Shown: in pieces, positions 58,224 through 64,000 of the stretch | How the letters are laid out: the number at the start of each line of letters is the position of its first letter | Numbering within the stretch: position 1 is the first letter of the stretch | Program-made: the position numbers and the translations under genes | DNA from: Streptomyces venezuelae | Lineage (GTDB): Bacteria; Actinomycetota; Actinomycetes; Streptomycetales; Streptomycetaceae | Reading direction: 5' to 3' | Length of the DNA: 64,000 bases | Assembly (NCBI RefSeq): GCF_008642275.1 | Contig: NZ_CP029189.1 | Coordinates: 2,650,001-2,714,000 of the forward strand | Notes under the pieces: generated by a model | Database searches by the model: none | The model's input: the letters and a program-made list of their open reading frames with translations, nothing else | What the model was told of the DNA's origin: nothing

Positions 58224-58807
58224 TGAGCACCACCGAACTCCTCTTCTCCCGCACCGACACGGAACTCGGCTCCTTCGCCGTGCGCCCCCTGGACCCCTTC
58301 GCGGACGCGGAGCTGCTCCACGGCTGGGTCACCCACCCGAAGGCCTCGTTCTGGATGATGCAGGACGCGTCGCTGCCGGACGTCGAGCGCGAGTACATGA
58401 GGATCGCCGCCCACGAGCACCACCAGGCCTACATCGGCCTGCACGAGGGCCGCCCCGCCTTCCTCATGGAGACCTACGACCCCTCCGAGCTGGAGCTGGT
58501 CGGCCTCTACGACGCCCAGCCCGGCGACGTCGGCATGCACTTCCTCGTCGCCCCCAGCGACACCCCGCTGCACGGCTTCACCCGCGCCGTCATCACCACG
58601 GTGATGGCCGCGGTCTTCGCCGACCCGGCCACCGAGCGCGTCGTCGTCGAACCGGACGTCGCCAACACCGCCGTGCACGCCCTGAACGAGGCCGTCGGCT
58701 TCGTGCCGGAGCGCAAGGTCACCAAGCCGGAGAAGGAAGCCCTCCTGAGTTTCTGCACCCGCGCCCAGTTCGAGGCCGCCACGGCCGCCCAGGGGGTCTC
58801 CATATGA
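58223..58807 (+). CDS. desC: N-hydroxycadaverine acyltransferase
   Basis: A 194-aa GNAT-fold acyltransferase (IucB/AlcB type) that transfers succinyl or acetyl groups to N-hydroxycadaverine. Family features are RPLDPFADAELLHGWVTHPKASFWMMQD, LVGLYDAQPGDVGMHFLVAPSD and RVVVEPDVANTAVHALNEAVGFVP. It is translationally coupled to desB (TGATG) and to desD (ATGA). The acyl donor choice decides which desferrioxamine forms and cannot be read from sequence. Confidence 0.95.
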   Translation: MSTTELLFSRTDTELGSFAVRPLDPFADAELLHGWVTHPKASFWMMQDASLPDVEREYMRIAAHEHHQAYIGLHEGRPAFLMETYDPSELELVGLYDAQPGDVGMHFLVAPSDTPLHGFTRAVITTVMAAVFADPATERVVVEPDVANTAVHALNEAVGFVPERKVTKPEKEALLSFCTRAQFEAATAAQGVSI

Positions 58808-60585
58808 GCCTCGCCGACGCCGTCGCCCACCTGAACCCCGAACTGTGGGCCCGCGCCAACCGCGCCCTGGTCCGCAAGGGCCTCGCGGAGTTCTCCCACG
58901 AGCGCCTGCTGACCCCGAAGCCGCTCGGCGAGGGCCGCTACTCGGTCCTCAGCGACGACTCCACCGTGGAGTACCGCTTCAAGGCCGTCCTGCACGCCCT
59001 CGACCACTGGTCGGTCGACGAGGCCTCCATCACCCGCCACCGGGACGGCGCCGAGCTGGAGCTGGACGCCCTCGACTTCCACATCGAGCTGCGCGAGGCC
59101 CTGGGCCTGAGCCCCGAGGTGCTGCCCGTCTACCTGGAGGAGATCTCCTCCACCCTGGCCGGCACCGGCTACAAGTACACGAAGCCGCAGGTCTCCTCCG
59201 ACGTCCTCGCGAAGTCCTCCTTCCAGGACATCGAGACGGGCATGACCGAAGGCCACCCCTGCTTCGTCGCGAACAACGGCCGGCTCGGCTTCGGCGTGCA
59301 CGAGTACCTCTCGTACGCCCCGGAGACCGCGAGCCCCGTCCACCTCGTGTGGGTGGCCGCCCGCAAGGACGTCTCCACCTTCACGGCGGGCGCGGGCCTG
59401 GACCACGACTCCTTCATGCGCGAGGAGCTCGGCGACGAGACCATCGCCGTCTTCGCCGAGCGGATGACCGCGCTGGGCCTGGACCTGGCCGACTTCCACC
59501 TCTTCCCCGTGCACCCCTGGCAGTGGTGGAACAAGACCACGGTCACCTTCGCAGCCGAGATCGCGAACCAGCGCCTGGTGCTGCTGGGCGAAGGCCCGGA
59601 CGCGTACCTCGCGCAGCAGTCGATCCGCACGTTCTTCAATCAGAGCGCGCCGCGCAAGCACTACGTCAAGACCGCCATCTCGGTCCTGAACATGGGCTTC
59701 ATGCGAGGCCTGTCGGCCGCGTACATGGAAGCCACCCCGGCCATCAACGACTGGCTGCACCAGCTGATCGAGGGCGACAAGGTCCTGAAGTCGGTGGACT
59801 TCTCGATCATCCGCGAGCGCGCGGCGATCGGCTACCACCACCGCCAGTACGAGCGCGCAACCGACCGGTACTCCCCGTACCGCAAGATGCTGGCCGCGCT
59901 GTGGCGCGAATCCCCGGTCAACCGGATCGAGGGCGACGAGCGCCTCGCCACGATGGCCTCGCTCCTGCACGTGGACGCCGAGGGCAGGTCCTTCGTCGGC
60001 GCGCTGATCGCGGAGTCGGGCCTGACCCCGGCCGAGTGGCTGCGCCACTACCTGCGCGCCTACCTGGTGCCGCTGCTGCACTGCTTCTACCAGTACGACC
60101 TCGCGTACATGCCGCACGGCGAGAACACCATCCTCGTCATCGAGGGCGGCCTGGTGAAGCGGGCGATCTTCAAGGACATCGCCGAGGAGATCGTCATCAT
60201 GGACGCGGACGCGGTGCTGCCGCCCGCGGTCGAGCGGGTCCGGGCGGACATCCCCGAGGACATGAAGCTCCTGTCGATCTTCACGGACGTCTTCGACTGC
60301 TTCTTCCGCTTCCTCGGCGCGATCCTGGCGGACGAGGGCATCTGCGACGAGGACACCTTCTGGCGGGCGGTCGCGGACTGCGGCCACGAGTACCAGGAGT
60401 CCATGCCGCAGCTCGCGGAGCGCTTCCAGCGCTACGACCTCTTCGCCGAGGAGTTCCAGCTGTCCTGCCTGAACCGGCTCCAGCTGCGCAACAACAAGCA
60501 GATGGTCGACCTCGCCGACCCGGCGGCGGCCCTCCAGCTGATCGGCAGCCTCAAGAACCCCGTCGCGGCCTTCGCCCGGCGGTGA
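58804..60585 (+). CDS. desD: Desferrioxamine synthetase (NIS family)
   Basis: A 593-aa ATP-dependent NRPS-independent siderophore synthetase (IucA/IucC family) that oligomerises and cyclises N-hydroxy-N-succinylcadaverine. Typical motifs are EGHPCFVANNGRLGFGVHEYLSYAPE, FPVHPWQWWNK, SIRTFFNQSAPRKHYVKTAISVLNMGF and the C-terminal LLHCFYQYDLAYMPHGENTILVIE. The length is normal for DesD. The start overlaps desC as ATGA. A near-perfect hairpin closes the operon. Confidence 0.96.
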   Translation: MSLADAVAHLNPELWARANRALVRKGLAEFSHERLLTPKPLGEGRYSVLSDDSTVEYRFKAVLHALDHWSVDEASITRHRDGAELELDALDFHIELREALGLSPEVLPVYLEEISSTLAGTGYKYTKPQVSSDVLAKSSFQDIETGMTEGHPCFVANNGRLGFGVHEYLSYAPETASPVHLVWVAARKDVSTFTAGAGLDHDSFMREELGDETIAVFAERMTALGLDLADFHLFPVHPWQWWNKTTVTFAAEIANQRLVLLGEGPDAYLAQQSIRTFFNQSAPRKHYVKTAISVLNMGFMRGLSAAYMEATPAINDWLHQLIEGDKVLKSVDFSIIRERAAIGYHHRQYERATDRYSPYRKMLAALWRESPVNRIEGDERLATMASLLHVDAEGRSFVGALIAESGLTPAEWLRHYLRAYLVPLLHCFYQYDLAYMPHGENTILVIEGGLVKRAIFKDIAEEIVIMDADAVLPPAVERVRADIPEDMKLLSIFTDVFDCFFRFLGAILADEGICDEDTFWRAVADCGHEYQESMPQLAERFQRYDLFAEEFQLSCLNRLQLRNNKQMVDLADPAAALQLIGSLKNPVAAFARR

Positions 60586-60597
60586 CACCCGGGGCGG

Positions 60598-60630
60598 GGG
60601 AGGCATCGATACGGTCCCTCGACGCCTCCC
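60598..60630 (+). terminator. Terminator of the desABCD operon
   Basis: A 12-bp stem with one mismatch (GGGAGGCATCGA / TCGACGCCTCCC) and a 9-nt loop begins 13 nt after the desD stop, followed by TCTCCCC. Confidence 0.75.
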
Positions 60631-60752
60631 TCTCCCCACCCCCTGGACCGACGGCGTGACCGCGGGGCAACAATGGCCCTCCTCGCGGTCACGCCTTCGT
60701 GCGTCCGCCCCCGCGGCCGCAGTTGACGGCCCGAGTCCGTCCGGGAGCCCCC

Positions 60753-61301
60753 ATGCCGTTCCAGATCCGCCCGGGCCGTGCGGCCGCCCTGCTCCTGTCG
60801 GCCGCGCTCGTGGCCGGGGCGCTGTCCGGATGTTCTCTCCTGTCGCCCTTCACCACCTGCGAGGGGACCGGAGCCCGGATGAAGGAGCTGGAGTCGCTGC
60901 CCCTGCTCTCCTCGCCGCCGCCCGGCGCGAGCGCCCCCCGCAGCTTCGACGGCTCCTTCTCCGAGTGCGCGGACGACAGCGGCGACGCCTGGCTGTCCGC
61001 CGGGCGCACCTACGTCTACCCCGGCACCCGCCAGGAGGCCCTCGACCACTACCGCAAGGCGGCGGAGGCCGACGGCTGGCGGTTCGTTCCCGACCCGGTG
61101 CCCGGTCGGGACCTGGGGGACGTGTGCTTCACCAAGGGCGAGGACGGGCGGGCCAAGATGTTCACCCTGTCCTTCCCGCCCGCGCGCTACCTCAGGGAGA
61201 TCTACGGTCCCGAGGCAGCCGCGGAGTTCGCCACGGGGTCCGGTTTCGAGATAACGGCTGGCTCGGAGGCGGACGGGGCCAAGACCTCCTGCTGGTCGTG
61301 A
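60753..61301 (+). CDS. Putative lipoprotein of unknown function
   Basis: A 182-aa lipoprotein: signal GRAAALLLSAALVAGALSGC, lipobox LSGC. The mature part has Cys at FTTCEG, SECADD, GDVCFT and TSCWS, and one short repeat-like segment (ARTYVYPGTRQEALDHYRKAAEADGWRFVPDP). No family recognised. CGGGAG is about 7 nt before the ATG. It converges with the GH20 gene (16-nt gap). Confidence 0.72.
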   Translation: MPFQIRPGRAAALLLSAALVAGALSGCSLLSPFTTCEGTGARMKELESLPLLSSPPPGASAPRSFDGSFSECADDSGDAWLSAGRTYVYPGTRQEALDHYRKAAEADGWRFVPDPVPGRDLGDVCFTKGEDGRAKMFTLSFPPARYLREIYGPEAAAEFATGSGFEITAGSEADGAKTSCWS

Positions 61302-61317
61302 CCCCGTCCCCCGCCGG

Positions 61318-62910
61318 TCACTGCCAGGGGACGTCCGGGGCCCGGAAGAAGGCGATGCCCTGCGCGTCCAGCCGGGGCGCCTGCGCCGCCAGGCGGCGAC
61401 TGTAGGAGGTCCAGTCGAGCGCCGCCGCCGGCGACCAGCCCAGTTCGGCCAGGCCCAGCACCCTCGGGAAGGCCATCAGCTCCCAGTCGCCGCGCGTCGC
61501 TACGGTCTCCGTCCACAGCGGAGCCTCCACACCCAGCACCGCCGACTCCGGGACCCCGGCCAGGTACGCCCCCGGGTCCCAGGAGTAGGCGCGCTGCACC
61601 GGGACGTACCCCGCCCAGGCCAGGCCCTGCTTCGTCGCCGGGTCGTACTTCATGTCCAGGTACAGCCGGTCCGCCGGCGACAGGATCAGCGGGTGCCCCG
61701 CCTTCGCCGCGGCCACCACGGCCGCCTTGTCCGCGGCCGCCGTCTTGTCGTGGCCCCAGTACTGGAGCACGGCTCCCCGGGCCGGACGGGCCGACGCCAG
61801 CTGGTGCCAGGCCACCACCGTCTTGCCGTGGCGCCCCACCACCGCCTGCGCCCGGTCCATGAACGCCGCGTAGTCCGCGGCCGGCGTCGCGTGCGCCTCG
61901 TCGCCGCCGATGTGCAGGTAGCGGCCCGGGGTCAGCTCCGCCAGCTCGCCGAGCACCTCGTCGACGAACTCGTACGTCCGTTCCTTGGCGACGCACAGTG
62001 AGCTGAAGCCCACCTTGACGCCGGTGTACCGCTCCGGGGCCTTCCCGTCGCAGTTCAGCTCGGGATAGGAGGCGAGCGCGGCGTTCACGTGCCCCGGCAT
62101 GTCGATCTCGGGGACCACGTCCACGTACCGCTGCCCCGCGTAGGCCACCAGCTCGCGGTACTCGGCCTTGGTCCAGTGGCCGCCCGGGCCGCCGCCGACC
62201 TCGCTGCCGCCCCCGTACTCCGCCAGCCGCGGCCAGGAGTCGATCGCCAGACGCCATCCCTGGTCGTCGGTCAGGTGCACGTGCAGGGTGTTGACCTTGT
62301 ACTGGGCGAGCTGGTCCACGTACCTCTTCACCTGGTCCACCGAGAAGTGGTGGCGGGCGATGTCGACCATGGCCCCCCGGTACGCGAACCGCGGCCGGTC
62401 GGTGACCGTCCCGCCCGGCACCGTGCCGGGCCCCGCCACCGGCACGAGCTGGCGCAGCGTCTGCCCCGCGTGGAAGAGCCCGGCCGGCGTCCGCGCGGTG
62501 AGGGTGATCCCGGTCGGGTCCGACTCCAGCCGGTACCCCTCGTCGCCCACCCCCTGTGCCCCCTCGTCGATCCTGAGCCGGATCCCGTCCCCCTGCGCCC
62601 CGTCGACCACCGGCAGCGGCAGCCCGCTGGGGCCGCGCAGCTGCTCGGCGAGGAGCTCGCCCACCCGCCGGACCTCCTCGTCCGGGCCGCGGCCGGTACG
62701 GATGACCGTGCCCGCGCCGAAGGAGTAGCCGGGGCCGTCGGTGCGCGCGGAGACGGGCGCGGGCAGCAGCCGGTCGAAGGGGGCGAGGGCCACCGGCGGG
62801 TCGTCTCCGGGTCTGGCGTCGTCACCGTGGGCGGAGGTGCAGGCCGTGACCAGGGCCGGGGCCGCGGCGAAGGCGAGGAGGGCGCCGAGCGTGCGTCGCA
62901 GGACTCTCAT
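61318..62910 (-). CDS. GH20 beta-N-acetylhexosaminidase, exported
   Basis: A 530-aa hexosaminidase (chitobiase type) that splits GlcNAc from chitooligosaccharides. The signal has a Cys at VTACTS, so it is probably a lipoprotein. An N-terminal GH20b domain (residues about 45-160) precedes the barrel. Substrate-assisted catalysis residues Asp337-Glu338 are in HIGGDEAHA, and aromatic pocket residues appear in VLQYWGHDK and LGVEAPLWTET. A DasR-like operator lies 104 nt upstream, consistent with induction by GlcNAc. The ATG at 62910 has TATACC 7 nt upstream and no Shine-Dalgarno sequence. Confidence 0.93.
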   Translation of the reverse strand: MRVLRRTLGALLAFAAAPALVTACTSAHGDDARPGDDPPVALAPFDRLLPAPVSARTDGPGYSFGAGTVIRTGRGPDEEVRRVGELLAEQLRGPSGLPLPVVDGAQGDGIRLRIDEGAQGVGDEGYRLESDPTGITLTARTPAGLFHAGQTLRQLVPVAGPGTVPGGTVTDRPRFAYRGAMVDIARHHFSVDQVKRYVDQLAQYKVNTLHVHLTDDQGWRLAIDSWPRLAEYGGGSEVGGGPGGHWTKAEYRELVAYAGQRYVDVVPEIDMPGHVNAALASYPELNCDGKAPERYTGVKVGFSSLCVAKERTYEFVDEVLGELAELTPGRYLHIGGDEAHATPAADYAAFMDRAQAVVGRHGKTVVAWHQLASARPARGAVLQYWGHDKTAAADKAAVVAAAKAGHPLILSPADRLYLDMKYDPATKQGLAWAGYVPVQRAYSWDPGAYLAGVPESAVLGVEAPLWTETVATRGDWELMAFPRVLGLAELGWSPAAALDWTSYSRRLAAQAPRLDAQGIAFFRAPDVPWQ

Positions 62911-62917
62911 GCGCACA

Positions 62918-62923
62918 GGTATA
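62918..62923 (-). promoter_or_regulatory. Possible leaderless -10 for the GH20 gene
   Basis: TATACC on the minus strand ends 7 nt before the ATG at 62910. The last base departs from TAnnnT. Confidence 0.4.
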
Positions 62924-63013
62924 GGCCAAGCGGGCCGTCCCGTCCGGTGGGCGAATCCGGGACGGACGGAAATCATCCGAAGGAGGGCACCAGGGGGGCG
63001 AACCGAGCGCTCC

Positions 63014-63029
63014 ACTGGTCCAGACCAGA
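63014..63029. promoter_or_regulatory. DasR-responsive element (dre)-like site
   Basis: ACTGGTCCAGACCAGA closely matches the 16-bp dre consensus ACTGGTCTAGACCAGT/ACT, with the perfect core CTGGTC-CA-GACCAG. It lies in the gap between the divergent GH20 gene and the small gene before glmS. The DasR repressor is released by glucosamine-6-phosphate, which fits aminosugar genes on both sides. Confidence 0.8.
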
Positions 63030-63031
63030 GG

Positions 63032-63057
63032 GATCCTGCCCGGAATCGGGCAGGATC
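63032..63057. promoter_or_regulatory. Hairpin adjacent to the dre-like site
   Basis: GATCCTGCCCG-gaat-CGGGCAGGATC, an 11-bp perfect stem followed by TTT on the plus strand. It starts 3 nt after the dre-like site and lies 36 nt before the rightward gene, where a terminator would act as an attenuator. Confidence 0.6.
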
Positions 63058-63093
63058 TTTGCGTTCACCGCTGTTAGCCGCCAATATCTACGA

Positions 63094-63369
63094 GTGCTCG
63101 ATCGCCGCCCGTCGCATGACGACCTCGTCGACCACCTGGTGCGCAGCACCGCGCTGCAGCGCGGCGAGGCGGCCCGGGTGGTGCTGGACGTGCTCGCCTA
63201 CTTCGACGAGACGACCGAGGAGTTCGTCCGCCGCCGCCACCGGGAACTGCAGTCCGGCGGAGCGGTGAACGCGGAGATCTTCGAGCGGATCGCGGCCGAG
63301 CTGCCGCACCGCGCCGTGGCACCGCCGGAGCTCTCGCTCCGGCAGTTGCGCCGCATCGTCTACGGCTGA
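63094..63369 (+). CDS. Small protein of unknown function upstream of glmS
   Basis: A 91-aa, probably helical protein (DDLVDHLVRSTALQRGEAARVVLDVLAYFDETTEEFVRRRHREL...LSLRQLRRIVYG), without signal peptide. The GTG at 63094 is the first plausible start and has no clear ribosome binding site; a TATCTA hexamer is immediately upstream. The N-terminal helix-turn pattern (HDDLVDHLVRSTAL) is mildly reminiscent of small regulators, but I cannot assign a family. It is 65 nt upstream of glmS. Confidence 0.65.
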   Translation: MLDRRPSHDDLVDHLVRSTALQRGEAARVVLDVLAYFDETTEEFVRRRHRELQSGGAVNAEIFERIAAELPHRAVAPPELSLRQLRRIVYG

Positions 63370-63434
63370 GCCGGCGGCCGCCGCACGCGGCCCCGGACGA
63401 GTACAGAACCGAACTTCAGGAGGGGCAGAACCGT

Positions 63435-64000
63435 ATGTGTGGAATCGTCGGTTACATCGGCAAGCGTGACGTGGCACCGCTGCTGCTGGAAGGCCTGCAG
63501 CGGCTGGAGTACCGCGGATACGACTCCGCGGGCATCGTGGTCAACACCCCGAAGGCCCCGGCCCTGAAGGTGGTCAAGGCCAAGGGCCGCGTCCGCGAGC
63601 TGGAGTCCCGCGTTCCCAAGCGCTTCGCCGGCACCACCGGCATCGCCCACACCCGCTGGGCCACCCACGGCGCCCCGAGCGACATCAACTCCCACCCGCA
63701 CCTGGACCCCGAGAACAAGGTCGCGGTCGTCCACAACGGCATCGTCGACAACTGCTCCGAGCTGCGCGCCAAGCTGGAGGCCGAGGGCGTCGTCTTCGCG
63801 TCGGAGACCGACACCGAGGTCATCGTCCACCTGATCGCCCGCTCCGAGGCCGACTCCCTGGAGGAGAAGGTCCGCGAGGCGGTCAAGGTCATCGACGGCA
63901 CCTACGGCATCGCCGTCATGCACGCCGACTTCCCCGACCGCATCGTCGTCGCCCGCAACGGCTCCCCCGTGGTGCTCGGCATCGGCGAGAAGGAGATGTT
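63435..64000 (+). CDS. glmS: Glutamine-fructose-6-phosphate transaminase (isomerising), 5' part
   Basis: The first 188 residues of GlmS, cut by the window edge. The class II glutamine amidotransferase domain begins MCGIVGYIGKRDVAPLLLEGLQRLEYRGYDSAG with the N-terminal nucleophile Cys. HTRWATHGAPSDINSHPH and VVHNGIVDNCSELRA are also typical. The enzyme makes glucosamine-6-phosphate for cell wall synthesis. GGAGG lies about 10 nt before the ATG. The two sugar-isomerase domains lie beyond the window. Confidence 0.97.
   Translation, partial: MCGIVGYIGKRDVAPLLLEGLQRLEYRGYDSAGIVVNTPKAPALKVVKAKGRVRELESRVPKRFAGTTGIAHTRWATHGAPSDINSHPHLDPENKVAVVHNGIVDNCSELRAKLEAEGVVFASETDTEVIVHLIARSEADSLEEKVREAVKVIDGTYGIAVMHADFPDRIVVARNGSPVVLGIGEKEM

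Overview
The window is very GC-rich, densely coding DNA from a Streptomyces or close relative. The identification rests on the intact desferrioxamine (des) locus with DmdR1-type iron boxes, a DasR-like operator, Tat-type and lipoprotein signals, GTG and TTG starts, MerR/excisionase-like and PucR/TetR regulators, and the order copZ-copA / citrate synthase / recD2 / speB-type ureohydrolase / acyl-CoA carboxylase cluster / des / hexosaminidase / glmS, which is familiar from the core of Streptomyces chromosomes. I see no rRNA, tRNA, insertion sequence, prophage or CRISPR array. All strong coding calls are ordinary chromosomal genes.

Layout: (1) 1-4.9 kb holds cell-surface and secreted proteins: a subtilase, a WxL-like surface protein with a DUF916/WxL-interacting-type membrane partner, and a facing XRE-type regulator. 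(2) 5.0-12.3 kb is a myo-inositol catabolism locus: mmsA, iolD, iolB and iolC leftward, and an IolE-like isomerase and an inositol dehydrogenase rightward, driven from a 41-bp divergent gap. (3) 12.5-18.9 kb holds a small HTH protein, an MMPL exporter with its divergent TetR repressor and paired operators, and copZ-copA behind a CsoR-type box. (4) 19.2-30 kb holds citrate synthase, a RecD2-like helicase, a DUF937 protein, a GNAT enzyme, a DMT exporter with divergent LysR, a GH3 N-acetylhexosaminidase, an S28-type tripeptidyl aminopeptidase and a SapA-like secreted protein. (5) 30.4-40.8 kb holds an EF-hand protein, a one-chain ABC exporter with asymmetric ATP sites, a ThDP enzyme coupled to a ureohydrolase with a divergent PucR regulator, and an uncharacterised gene. 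(6) 41-52.6 kb is acyl-CoA metabolism: an acyl-CoA dehydrogenase, a TesB thioesterase, two tandem lipoprotein-like paralogues, a TetR regulator, and a leucine-degradation operon (methylcrotonyl-CoA carboxylase beta and alpha, HMG-CoA lyase, AcdH). (7) 53-60.6 kb is the desferrioxamine uptake and biosynthesis locus. (8) 60.7-64 kb holds a lipoprotein, a GH20 hexosaminidase with a DasR-like site, a small unknown gene and the start of glmS.

Several regulatory circuits can be read directly: two 16-bp operators between the TetR gene and the leucine operon, two TetR palindromes at the MMPL promoter, a CsoR box before copZ, two iron boxes in des, and a dre-like site before the hexosaminidase. At least ten genes have a TAnnnT hexamer 6-8 nt before the start codon and no Shine-Dalgarno sequence, which predicts leaderless mRNAs. 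The most unusual structural observation is that one repeat family appears in frame inside two different catabolic genes (iolB and the carboxylase alpha subunit), each time at a probable loop or linker.
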